From: Brachionus manjavacas
Lineage: Eukaryota > Rotifera > Eurotatoria > Ploima > Brachionidae
Direction of reading: 5' to 3'
NCBI GenBank assembly: GCA_019054805.1
Contig: JAHQIY010000004.1
Coordinates: forward strand, 5,766,001 to 5,830,000
Length of the DNA: 64,000 nt
In this document: piece after piece, positions 25,301 to 37,012 of the stretch
How positions within the stretch are numbered: the first letter of the stretch is position 1
How the letters are laid out: every line of letters begins with the position of its first letter
Made by a program: the position numbers and the translations under genes
The notes under the pieces: generated by a model
Databases searched by the model: none
What the model was told of the DNA's origin: nothing
What the model saw: only the letters and a program-made list of their open reading frames with translations

Positions 25301-28300
25301 GATTTCTCCAATTTTTAAAATTTGTTAAACCTTTTTAATAAATTTAATTTCATTTTCTGTAAAAAAAAAACAAAAATTTGGATTAAAAAACGATTCAAGT
25401 CAATTATAAGATTCGCACAGAACAAAACGTCTATCCTGCTTGCATTTTTTTTAATTTTTAGATACTTTATGATTTAAAAATATAAGCATTGTGGAGTAAA
25501 AAAATCAACTACTACTAAAAATCTGCCAACAGATATGAAAAGACTAAACAGTTTTTTTTAAAATATTTTGTTCTTAATTTTCCGGTTGATTTCATAATTC
25601 AAAAAGATTTTTAAAAATTGTATGAAACTTTTTATTTTTTAAGAAGTCGAATAGAAAATTTATGATCCCTTTACCCCAGTCCTTTTGATGATGCCTCAAT
25701 TAACTTTTTTCAAAATAAGAATGGAATATTGGTATAATTGACAATTTTTAGAGAAATCGAAGATAATTTTATAGCTTCTGTGAGTTTTACTTTGGGCCCT
25801 TTCTTCACTAGGAATGGTGAATACGTTGATCTAGGTAAAATTGATCTAAAGAGAAACAAATCAATTCAATTGCAATAATTAAAGAATAATTTTAAAATTT
25901 ATGTCAGAATAGATATTGATTTATTTAAAAAAAAAAATAATTTATATTTTATGTTGTTCTTATATATCTTTAAAATACAAATGCTGAATAACAATTGATA
26001 GAATCTAATCTAAGTTAGCACGATTCAGATTTATCAAAATTTTGATTATTATAGATATTTAGAAGTTCAAGTTATTCCAAAATTAAGGAATTATGGAATT
26101 AAAATTTGTATCAACCTTGGGCAATAAAAATCAAAACGATTTTTACCATATTCAAGATGACTAATTCTCAAGATGCTGGAAACATTATAACGTCATGCTA
26201 AGGATTTTTTCTCCACTATGGAAGATTCTTCACTTTGATTGAGAGGAGACCTAATTCATTTGTACAGTGTATTAAACCATAGTATCAGACATTTTAATTT
26301 TAATATTTTTCAAAGGACCTTAACCACTTCTAAATTTAATTTTTGAAAATGAGTTTTTTGTAAAATCTTTATCCTCAATTTAAAATAGTCCCAAAAATGC
26401 ATGAAGACAAGTAAGTTTCATAAATTTTGAAAATTCGATTCCTTTAGAATAGAGAACGCAATGTTAGATACTTTTGAATCTTAGTTGTATTTGAATGACT
26501 ATTTTTCATGATTAGGATAACTTGATAAGGTCACAGACCGCATTATAGATAGCTAGAGAGTCAAAAATGTTATACATAAGTTAGTTGTTTTTTTTTAAAT
26601 TTTTTTGCCAAAAACCAAAAAAAACTTATCCTAGCATTTCCTAGTTTGTTTTTACCATCCTTCCTTATTAAAAATATTATAAAAAATATTAAATTCTAAA
26701 AGCTGGTTTAAAAATATTCAATCTGTCAAAATTTTAGTCGTTTTCATCTTAAAACGCAAGAGTTATTTAACTTTTAATAATTTAAATTTTTGTTAAAACA
26801 AAAAATTAAACAAAGACCTAAAGAATCAATTAGCTGAATTTCAAAATAATCGAAGTCGATTCAAAGAATTATCCATTACCATGTAAAAAATGAAATGAAT
26901 TAGTAAATTTGAAAAATGAAATTTGATCAAAAATTTTTATTTGCCTTATTTTTTAATTTTAGAATGCTCACTCAGTTTAAATTTTAAAAAATTGAATTAA
27001 GATTGTCGGAGTCTCACGGAGATTATTAGACTCGAAATTAATGTTTCCTATTTATGATTTGGGCACAATATGGGTTCAGCAAAAACATCAGCACAATTGA
27101 CTTTTTTCATCTAATTAGTTAGTCTTCAGATTCAAGTACATCTGGTCTTGCTGTTTTTGGTTCGTCATAGTTTCTTTATAGAGTTTCTTTCCTGATGAAA
27201 TTTAAGAAGGAATTGGAACTTCAAAAACAATCTAGATGATTATGGGGAAAAATTTTTAACCTCATATTTAGTCTAGTGTGTTAGTCTAAGTAAAAGATTC
27301 GGCAAGAAAATATTTGCAGATAAATTGAAGTAATACAAATAGATTAAATCTATCAAAAATTTAAATGCATGAAAAATTTGTCAGTAATTTTTATCTTTTA
27401 GTGAAATTTTTTATTTTTATTTCAATTTCTCATAAGTCATCATTTAATACACATCGTAATATCGGCAACTTGAAGTTCATGATAAAAACTTTATAGATAA
27501 AAATGTTAATAAAAATGATGGAAAAAGCTTTTTTAAATACTTTTTAATTAAACACAAAATGTTTATTATTTTAAATAATTTTTTTTTCCAATTGATCTTT
27601 AATTGATTTTTATAAAATAGTTTTTTGAAAATTTTAAAGACAAATTTAAAATCCATATTGAAGCATCCAAATTGTGGTTTCAAATGTTATTTGAATATTA
27701 ATTAAAATAAATTACAGCGAAACAAAGTTAAATTTTGTATTGCAAAATTTAAAAATATTGATTTAGATTTTATTTAGATTTTAAAAAAAAATTCTTATTT
27801 TTTTTTCAATTAAAAATTAAATAAATCATGATTAATAAAGTTTAAAAATTTAGTATTTAAAAAATTGATAGAAATTACTTTTTTTTTAAATCACAAACTA
27901 AAAATTTTGATCTCAAATTTGCATTTGATCTTCATATCTTGATTTATTTTACTTATAGAAATTGTAAATAAATTAAATTTTTAGCTTAACATAATTACTA
28001 ATATTTAAATAATTTTTAAAATGTAAATTTCAAGAATTTAATATAGAAAATTAAGTAAAATCTTAACTAGGATACTTAGTTCTTAACTTGAAATAGTTTA
28101 AAGGCTTTCGAGTAAAATTTTTGTTTAAAAATAAATTACCTGTTATAATCGGTATAATTATTTGGGGACTTTTCATACCCCAAACTGACTTCATAAATTT
28201 AGGAACATTTCTAATTTGCTCTGCTATGTTTGGCGCTTGCTCATTGCCTTTTTCAAATTTAAAATTTACATAGTTACTGCCCTTAATTAACAAAAATTAT

Positions 28301-28695
28301 AATAGGAGTTTTTTTCTTTCTGTCCATTACATGTGAATTATAAACAATTCCGTTCGTATCTTGTATTTTGATAAACCCATTTACATATTTTGACTTAAGC
28401 TTATCAGGGTCTGTGTCAAGTTTATAATTTGGATCCTGATTTGTGGGAAATGGCCGTGGCATCCCTTCCAAAGGCGAATCAAGATCTTCTTTTATTTCGT
28501 CACTTTTAATGAAATCCGAAGTTATATTACTCATACTATAACACTGATAGTCCTAAAAAATATAATAAGCCGCCGAATTTGAAAATTTTAAATCAAAGTT
28601 ACTTCTTTACTATAGGTCCTGTGTCTCGATCTGAGTCCCATACAGTCTAGGCTGAGACCTGCTTTTTTAAATGACTTGGAATCAATGCTGTACAT
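19399..28695 (-). CDS. TRPM2: TRPM2-like cation channel with NUDT9-H domain, copy 2
   Basis: Paralogue of the gene at 3570-10495 with the same ten exons and phases: 28603-28695, 28331-28552, 28140-28281, 25029-25330, 24732-24975, 24459-24669, 24260-24407, 23324-23417, 22943-23265, 19399-22896; predicted 1758 residues. Key motifs: SVWGMKSPQIIIPIITG, WFITNGINGGISAMVGDAF, IPVIILKGSGAVSDIIAFAY (MHR/SLOG); SEQLWMFQRYEIVVDYEKRL (TRP helix); KGYIDDPRNTDNAWVEAEIW (NUDT9-H). The Nudix box has the same lost residues (RTFMEL at about 19773-19793). Intron 3 (25331-28139) is 2.8 kb against 0.6 kb in copy 1 and holds retroelement remains. Intron 7 (23418-24259) has a GC-rich patch. The N-terminal exon diverges most between copies, while exons 8-9 and the last ~410 coding bases are nearly identical. 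The protein should assemble as a tetramer in the plasma membrane, possibly with copy 1. Confidence 0.9.
23790..23910. other. GC-rich patch of unknown origin in TRPM2-like copy 2 intron 7
   Basis: About 120 bp with far higher GC than its surroundings (GGGGGGCGGGCTGATCACTC, then CCGGAAGGGATG). Copy 1 has no counterpart in its shorter intron. Minus-strand reading gives KNYLEAMKIDIPSGVISPPP, or LSGYENKKLLGSDENRHPFR after a TTTCTTGCAG acceptor. I do not recognise either. It could be a captured gene fragment, a repeat, or an extra exon. Confidence 0.4.
25660..26345 (+). pseudogene. degraded LINE reverse-transcriptase C-terminal region in intron
   Basis: Within intron 3 of TRPM2-like copy 2, antisense to it, a long frame broken by stops reads SPFDDASINFFQNKNGIL, then FIASVSFTLGPFFTRNGEYV, then LEVQVIPKLRNYGIKICINL, then ILKMLETL, HAKDFFSTMEDSSL and LRGDLIHLYSVLNHSIRHFN. 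The last blocks match the typical C-terminus after the RT of jockey/CR1-type LINEs (QRRATK, then RGDLIQxYK). Several in-frame stops show it is dead. Moderate certainty because only short motifs are informative. Confidence 0.5.
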
Positions 28696-30230
28696 TTAAA
28701 AAAGTCCTCTAAAAAGTAAAATATACAAAAAAATAAACATTTAAAAAAAAAATTAATGCTTTTTAAATTTAACAGTCCCAAGTGTGTTTTTGAAGTGATT
28801 TCAAAAATATTTTAAAATTGAGATAAGAGCTTCAAAATCGAATTTTGTATGTGGTATTCCGGAGTTTAAGCTGTGAAAAATTAAGCATAAAATGTTAATT
28901 TTGTAGGATTAATTGGATTTTGAAAGGTTTTAAAAAATTTGTCTTTTTAGGGATAGAGAATTTGTATATGAATTGAAATTTTAATAAATAAATTTAACTT
29001 AACTTTAAGAATAGAAACAAAATTTCTAATATTTAAATTTTGTTGATTTTGATTTAATTTAAGTTAAATTTGTTTTATTCATAATTAATATAAACTTTAG
29101 TGAATATTGTCTAGTGACATTTTTAAGAAATTTAAGTTATCTTTATCTTTATCACTTAGGTTTATTAGCTTAAAAAATACCGTTCTAAAATAAAAAAATG
29201 AATAAAAAGAACACAGTTGCTTTTTATGAAAAGTGGCTACTTGACACGAGCAGTAAAATAAACGATTTGCAATGATTTTTTGAGGATTTTGATGATACCT
29301 TGGAAAAATTATGTAAATAATTGAGTCTGCATAAAGAAAAATGGATGTCTAACTTTTTTCTCTAATATTAAATTTTTTTAAATAAAGCAATAAATAAAAA
29401 ATAGGTAACTTTAATTTTTGTATTAAACTATTTAAAGTTATAATGAATTAAGTTTACATATTGCTGAAGTAAATGAATAAAAATTTTCAAAAAAATTTTT
29501 TAATAAGTTGATAATAAAAGAATCTAAAATCCAGCTAATGATCTTAAAATGAATCTAATTTAACCATAATTAGAATATTTGTAATTATGTAATTTTATTA
29601 AATGATTTAAAAATGAAAGTTGATTACTTTTCTTTTAAATCATAATAATAGCTTAAATAAATAAATTAAATTAAAACCCTGAATGAAAAATATTATAGAA
29701 ATAAAGCTCTAAGTAATTTTATTAATTATTAATATTTTAATTTTATGTAAATTTTTCTGGTGGCACAGACTTGAACGCAGATTTTTTTGAATAATTTTTC
29801 ATAACGATTGTGAAGTTTTTTTATTACAAAAAACTCAAATTAAAAAGATTTTTTTATTTTAAAAGAAAAGAATGTGCACAATAAATTATTTTAACAAGCA
29901 TGTTTTATTTAAATCAACTAAGAAATTCAATCCAGGTCTTTGAGATTATTTTGATAAAACGTGATAACTAGAAAAATATTTCTCGTGTAGGTAATTAAAC
30001 TCATGAAATTAGACAAATATCAAAATACACTGTCGATGAAGTTTATTTTAGAATATTTGCTGCTGAATATTCTTAAATTTTAAACTCATTATTTAATTTA
30101 AAAAAATCCAATTTAATTTGATCTAATTTAAGTTAAATAATGGTTGAAGCGTTCAAGTTTTGAATACATTTAAAAATTAAAATAATTATAGAGAATTATT
30201 AATGGCGAAAAAAACTCATCAACTATTTAT
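28696..30230. other. AT-rich upstream flank of TRPM2-like copy 2
   Basis: No exon, RNA gene or repeat recognised. Promoter of TRPM2-like copy 2 is expected here. Confidence 0.35.
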
Positions 30231-30234
30231 CAAG

Positions 30235-30545
30235 TATCACCTTGAATTGATTTGACTTTTCTGCATTCACAAATTTATTCTGGAATTTGTTCCAGTACGG
30301 GACTATTCTATTTCTGAGAAACATTTTTCTTTTATTAAAATATTTTGTTTACCTCTTTACTAAATTTAAAATTATTTCCTCTTGTGTAGTAATTGTTACT
30401 TAGATATCTAATTCCGTTTGTAATTCGGACGTCTTCAAGTTTATTGAAATTTTATACAGCTGTATGAGATTGTTTCTTATTCTTCTCACTTCAAGTAAAG
30501 CGTAGATCAACTTTCAAGAGTCTTACACAGTAACTTAAAAGGCTA
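30235..30545 (-). pseudogene. decayed LINE C-terminus (CR1/jockey-like)
   Basis: Minus-strand translation in shifting frames gives LEVRRIRNNLIQLYKI, then KLEDVRITNGIRYLSNNYYT, and FLRNRIVPYWNKFQNKFVNA followed by EKSNQFK. This is the familiar end of non-LTR retrotransposon polyproteins (RRxRNNLIQxYK, FxxNRIVxxWNxL, SxNxFK). At least two frameshifts and a stop separate the blocks. No reverse-transcriptase core is present, so it is a 5'-truncated, old insertion. Confidence 0.6.
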
Positions 30546-31801
30546 ATACACTATTAAAATTTATAATATCTAATGGAAATAAAAATTATCAATCAGAATT
30601 CAATATGATGAAGAATTTTGAATATTCATAGTAAAAATTACCACTCGATTGAATATAAACTCGAAAGTCATTTTGCAGATTTGTTTATCAAAATAATTTG
30701 ATCAAGATTTCATGATTTCTTAAGATTAAATTTATTCCAAAAAGAGCTAAAATCTACTAGCATAATTAAAATTATTAATAATTGAATGCATTTTTTTTAA
30801 ATTTCATTTTACTATTTGATCAGGCATGGTGAGAGTGAGAATATTTTCCATTGCTAAATGATTGAACAGATAACTAAAAAATAAATTTTTGATATGTTAT
30901 TTCAGTCAAAAGTCAAATTAATTTTCTAGATTATTAGTAAAATTTTTCATGACAAGCTCTCGCTTCTCTTTTTCTTCTCTCTTTATTTTCAATTTACAAT
31001 TTAAAGGGTGAAAAAAGAATTTTTCTACGAGCTACACTAAAGTTACGCTTTTATTTTGTCTTGAAACTTTAGTCACAGGGTAGTAAATTTATGACTTCGA
31101 TTCTTTAAATTAAACAAAAATTGTAATAATTTTCAATTAGCTGAAAAATTTCTGTTCATTGGGAAAATTTTTGTATACCTTTTTTAAAAAAATGCTTAAT
31201 TAGAATTTTTTCATCCTACTAGCCGAAATTCAAAAACGCAATTAAATAGCAGCTAAAAAATATCTAAAATAATTCAAGTGGCAAAAAAATGATGCATTTA
31301 AAATCTAATATTTACTTTGAAAAGTTTACATTTTGTTCCGTAGCTAAATTTTTACTAGATTCATTGTCAACAACTATTAATATACGATCACAGACAACAA
31401 GGAAACAAAAATGCTAATTTAAGTTAGACGAAATGAATTTATTCAATTTTTTATAATAAATAAAATTACATTGCATAAAAATCAATCAATAATATTATGA
31501 AAAATTGTTTGCTGCTTGTTGAGAATTTTGCCAGTTTTTTCTTTAAATTGATTTCACTTTTCGGTGAATTCGACAAAAACCATTTGCAATTTGTGATTTA
31601 GAATTTTTTATGGTATTTTTTTCATTAGTCTCCACCAAATTAAATTTGATTTTGACTCAAATTGAGCAAAGAAAATCATATTTTTTTATTACTATCTTTT
31701 AGCCGATAACTTTAAATTTACTTTTTAATTATTTATTCAAATTTTTTTTTAGATCAAAATTCAATTAAAAAAATTGATGCTAGTAGATCGTTTTTAATAG
31801 A
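30546..31801. other. AT-rich spacer upstream of endophilin B
   Basis: No gene recognised. Expected to hold the endophilin B promoter. Confidence 0.3.
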
Positions 31802-33351
31802 ATGGATAATTTTAAAAAAGCAGCCGCTGAAGCAAGTTCATTTTTCAACCGTGCCAAACAAGTGACTCTTAATTTGATATCATTCTTAATATTGAACATT
31901 CAAATAAAAAATGTTTACTCTCAATGTTCATTATTAACAAAATTTACAATTTAAGTTTGAATAAAATTTAAATTAGTTCACGGAGGAAAAGTTAGGAAAT
32001 GCGGAAAAGACTGTTTATCAGGCGGATTTAGAGAATTTGATAAGACGCTCGGAATCGACTAAAAATTCTACAGAGAAAATAATTTCAAGCACTACCTCGC
32101 TGCTTCATCCGAACCCAAGTATTTGATTAAAATATACTTTGATTAATTACTTTTAGTTTATTTTCTATCTGAAAGATGAAAGACTTGAAGAGTTGGTGAT
32201 GACAAAACTTGATAGAAGGGTTATGAAACCGACCAATTTTGAAATACTGGGAAGTAGTTTAATTGAAGCTGGAAATGAAGTAGGAAACACATTTCAATAT
32301 GGTATTTTAAAAATATGAACTTTTAATAAGCTTAATTTATCAATGAATTTTTAAGGAAGCGTTTTGATTAAAGTGGGTGAAGCTGAGAAAAAACTTGGCA
32401 ATTTGGAAAAAGAATTTATTCAAAAATCTTCAGTCTGCTTACTTCAACCTCTGAAAAGTTTCTTAGAGGGTCAAATGAAGACAATATTAGTAAGTTTTAA
32501 TTTAATCTAAAAGATTTTGTTAATACTTTTTTTATAGAAAGAAAAACGAATATTAGATTCTAAACGATTAAATTTGGATGCTAGCAAGGCAAGGCTAAAA
32601 AAGTTACATGAGTCAAATTCTCATAAGCATGAGGTAATTATTTATTTTTTTTGCTGATTAAACAGAGCTTAGTAAATAAAAAAATTAAATTTGGACTGTT
32701 TAAAGATAGAAAATTTATTTATTCTCTTCGAAAATAAAAACTTTAATAAACTAGCATTGAATGATAATTAAAAATATTTTAAAGGCAGAAGAAGAGGTTC
32801 GTCAAGCTCAGACCGAGTTTGATCGGCAGTATGAATTAACAAAATTATTAATGGATGAACTTACAATAACTTATGTAAATTTTAATAATTTAAATTTATT
32901 TTATTTTTTACTTGATCTAATAACTTGCAGAATCACCACTTGCAATGTCTGGCTGATTTTGTTGAGGCCCAGTCTAACTACTATAGTTCTTGTTCGAAGG
33001 TGATGCAAGATTTAACTAAACAAATCGGAATTTCCACAATTAGAAATACATCGGCGATTGCACCAAAAAATAATGAGGGTCATCCTTTTTCATATCCGAT
33101 ACATTCCTTGCCTGCGAGTTTTACTGAAAAAAAGAAAGCAAAAGTATTATTCGACTACGAGGCAACAGAGCCATCCGAGATGAGTGTTTGTGCCAATCAG
33201 GTAGAAATTAATTTTATCGTGAAAAGAAATAAAATTTTGGTTTTAGATTATCGCGATTCAAATAGTTCCAAATGATAATGATTGGGTTTTGGCAGAGTCT
33301 GGTCGAGACTCAGGCAAAGTTCCTAAAGCTTATATTCAAATTGTCGATTAA
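31802..33351 (+). CDS. SH3GLB1: endophilin B (BAR + SH3 protein)
   Basis: Membrane-curving N-BAR protein of the endophilin B family, acting on endosome, Golgi, autophagosome and mitochondrial membranes in other animals. Eight phase-consistent exons: 31802-31861, 31977-32118, 32176-32301, 32356-32489, 32538-32633, 32785-32874, 32931-33200, 33247-33351; 340 residues against about 365 in human. The N-terminal amphipathic stretch is MDNFKKAAAEASSFFNRAKQ. The BAR domain carries FTEEKLGNAEKTVYQADLEN, LLHPNPNERLEELVMTKLDR, GSVLIKVGEAEKKLGNLEKE and KRLNLDASKARLKKL, which match endophilin B rather than A. The C-terminal SH3 reads KAKVLFDYEATEPSEMSV, then WVLAESGRDSGKVPKAYIQI; the usual WW is WV. AATAAA at 33426-33431 lies 75 bp after the stop. 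Confidence 0.9.
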
Positions 33352-35645
33352 ACCCTTGATCAATTTTGATCTGAAAAATAGCAATTAGAATTTTTATTTA
33401 ATTTCTTTTATGCATTTATTCCATTAATAAAATTTACTTGAAAGCATTTGAAGATTTTTTTTGTAATTAGAATTTATTTTAATAAAAATGTTTCCAGCAG
33501 GAAACAAACAAGGTAATGAATATTTCATATAAATTAAAACCTCGTGTTTGATCAAAAATACAACATGTCGATATATGCGAAAGAAAAGAATTTAAATAAA
33601 TTAATTGAAAATTATATTAGTATAGTGGAATATTCTCTATCCAGGTGACAATCTTATTAGTTTTAATTTGGTGTAATTTGCTTGGAAAAATATATTTATC
33701 AAATATTTAATGACAGAAAAATTATATGATGACATAAATAGAAGCATTCAACATTTATCAAATTTATTCAAGGTAAAGTGAAATGTTTGCATAATTTTCA
33801 ATTAAATGATTTTTCTCAAATTCATCCAAATTAAAGGTTGGATTTTAGGAATGTTCAAAAATATAGCATCATGCATTGCAAATATTTAATTTAATCAAAA
33901 TTAATATTTGAATTTTTTGAGGGAATAAAAATTTAATTCAGAACAAAAAGAGAAAAAAAATTATGGTTCGTTTCCTAATATTTTCTTTCTCTTTTAACTA
34001 GAAAAAAAATTAATTAAATAAAGAATTATCTAATTATTAATTTTAATGTTGAATCTATTTTGAATTTTTTTAGATTCAACTAAAGAATCGCGGATTTATT
34101 GTGAATACCACGATTTTTTTAAAATGATACAACAAATATTAAATAAATGTACACATTATTAAAAATCCATTTTAAAAATACACACTTAATTAATTAAAAA
34201 ATCACTTCTTATTTATAATTGACGATTTTGATTACCAAAAACTATTACCAATATCTTGTATTTTGACTTTTTTTATAATTACTCAATAAAAACTCTGAGT
34301 TAAGCGAAAGATATGTGACAGGAAGACTGTGTCGTTCTGTTCCATTAATTGCATAACTGGTTGAAGATTATAAAGCGGGTTTTGAATCAAGTTTTGAAAT
34401 TGTTTATTGTAATTCTCTTTTATCTTATTTTTACTTAAAATTTTTATTCGATTTGATTTATTCTTAATTTTTTGAATCTGAAAGAGATTTAGCTCGGCAC
34501 AGAAAAAAACATTAATAAAAATTAGCTTTGAGACGTATATTGAATATCCAACTCAATTGTTTAATTGGTACTTTACAATTTCTTCTTTTTCTCTTGAACT
34601 ATCAAATATTTTAATATGTCTAACCTCTAGCTATTTCAATATATTGTTTTTAATTTTCTTGTTAAAAATTATCTCAATTCAAAGGAACATTAGCTCAGTA
34701 CAAACAGATAAACAAATAAAAAATAATAACATCTCATTTTATGACCAGAAAATTAAAATGTCGAGTGCGAGTTTTTTTTTAAAATAATTTCAATGACACA
34801 GTAAGAGATGCTGAGCCTCTGGTTAAATACAAAGAGTAGAATTTTTGATTATTTACAAGATTTTGAGTTTTAAAAAAATTTCAGAGACTTATTAAAGATC
34901 CAAGACTTGATAATATCCTATGAAGAGGTAAAATGAAGAGAAGATTGTGCTTGTCTTATTAGACATAGTTAAAAATAATTTTTTTAAAATCGTTTTTAGT
35001 TGATTTTTATTTTTTTGGTGGTTTATATTTATATTATCTTCGCTAATGCGAAATCAAAGTAACAAATACTTCATTATTTACATAAAGTCAAAGATTCAAT
35101 TGGAAATTAAACAATTAATTCAAGGAAACATGCTTTAAAATATAAAATTATTTGACATAAAATTTATACAAATTATTTATAATTTCTAAAATTAAAATTT
35201 TCCTAGAAAAAACTTTTCAAATATTGGTAAAGTAAAAAAGCTATTTTTTTTATTTCTCAATACTTTACCTTTTGATCGTAAAAATAAAATAAAGCTACTT
35301 AAATATATATTGAATTGATATAAAATCTTAAGAAAATTTTTTGATAATATTTAATTTAAAAGAGATTAAAATAAAATTTAGGTTACAAGGCAATCTAAGA
35401 ACTCAAAAAAACTTCTCTTAATTTTAAGTTTTTCAGTAGAAAATTCTTTACAATAATTTCGAATTTTTAGCATCCAAAAAATTAAAAGTAACCGAAGCGT
35501 CGAATTTTAAATTTTTTTGAATCTAGTCAATGGCATTCTGAAATTCTGTAAAAATTAAAATAAAAAAAAATAATAAAAAATTGATTAGAAAACTGAATGT
35601 CAGGTTTTGTAAGACACAGTTCAATAAAATGTCATAATTTTTGGA
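33352..35645. other. spacer downstream of endophilin B with no supported gene
   Basis: Two short ATG-led frames with donor-like ends occur (33565, MSIYAKEKNLNKLIENYISI; 33710, MTEKLYDDINRSIQHLSNLF), but they cannot be joined in phase and match nothing I know. Otherwise AT-rich sequence. Confidence 0.3.
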
Positions 35646-35649
35646 CATT

Positions 35650-35969
35650 GTGAATTTTGAAACAAAAAACAAAAATTTTAAAATGAAATAACTTTTTTAC
35701 TTGAAGTATAAAAATTGTCTGCAAAATGTATCAGCTGATACAAATATTGTCCTACCCAAATTAAATCTCTGCAAAACCCAGCAAGTCTGCAAAGCACTAA
35801 ATGTAATAGAAAATCATTAAAATTAAATTGCAGAGTTATTGCAGAGACTAAATTTGGGTAGGACAAGATTTGTATCAGCTGATACATTTTGAAGTAAAAT
35901 TTTCAAACTTAAAGTAAAAAAGTTATTTCATTTAAAATTTTTGTTTTTGTTCCTTGTTCCAAAATTCAC
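35650..35969. mobile_element. foldback (inverted-repeat) element of ~320 bp
   Basis: Two arms of about 110-125 bp are close reverse complements: 35650-35775 and 35845-35969, with a ~70-bp spacer. Both arms contain the perfect 16-bp palindrome TGTATCAGCTGATACA (35727-35742 and 35871-35886) and the block TGTCCTACCCAAATT. The structure would form a long hairpin and is typical of a foldback/MITE insertion. No coding capacity. Target-site duplication not identified. Confidence 0.8.
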
Positions 35970-37012
35970 TAAGGCCCAATTTTCGCCGAGAAGTAAAGAC
36001 TTAGGTATGTTAATGCAATAAGGTGCCAAAATTTGTAACATCTAGATAAAAAACGATTCTAAATATTTTATTGTTTTGTACTGTTCTTTTGCACTGAATT
36101 AAAAATCACAAAATCTAAAATTATATAAATTTCAAAGACTTTGAGATCAACTGTGAAGACAATCAATTTGTATTTTTAAGCCTTTATTACTCAACTTTTG
36201 TTGCCAACAGCGTGAACATGTAGTTGGGTTTCCTTTAATACTCTTTACCTTCTGGGTAATCTTAGAGTATACCTAATTTTTCCCAAAACACTATGTTTAA
36301 GATCAATTTTGATAGCATATTTGATTATCACCGGTTTGCTGATATATTTTGTATTGATCAACAAGACTCATTTTTTGCAAGGAATTTTATAAAATTTACA
36401 TCAATTTCTTTTATTGGATCTTAATTATGAAAAGTGTAATATTTTCTTGAAAATTTTTCTGAATACAAAGCTAAATTTTTTAGTAATTAAATAAAAAATT
36501 TTAAAATGCAGCAGAAAATATTTGTGTATAAAGTCAGCTTTCTGTTTATTAAAAATGTGTCAAAAAAAGAAAAATTCATAGAAATTTAAAATGACCTATG
36601 TTCTAAAAATTAGCTATTTTCTAGACCATTGGCTTTTAAGTTATTAAGTTTACAGTTAATTTCTTCTATATTTTTGAACAACTAATCAGGTAACTAAAGA
36701 TTTTTCAAAAAAAACTAAAAATAATCATTTCGTTTCTATGCAAACAATCAAAAATTTATTTTCCATACCAGTAATAAGTTAAGCCTGAATTTACGTTTAG
36801 AATAAAAAAAAACTTTATTTATGATTTGATTGTTTCAATACAAAAATTTGAATTTTTGATTAGCCTTATAACGTGCATTTAACACTTTCTTCAAATTAGC
36901 TCAGAAAAAATATCGGATTGAGTAATCGAACCCTTCTAAAAATCCCAAAATACTTGGTTACCAATTTAATATTTTATCATATTGATTTTCCTGATTTAAG
37001 ATACTTTTCAAA
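35970..37012. other. spacer upstream of ADAM10
   Basis: No supported gene. A 44-codon frame at about 36292 (MFKINFDSIFDYHRFADIFC) has a somewhat protein-like composition but no family match and no splice context. Confidence 0.3.

Noticed and set aside
33488..33780. Three short ATG-led frames with donor-like ends after endophilin B
   Set aside because: They cannot be joined in consistent phase with good acceptors and the peptides match no family I know.
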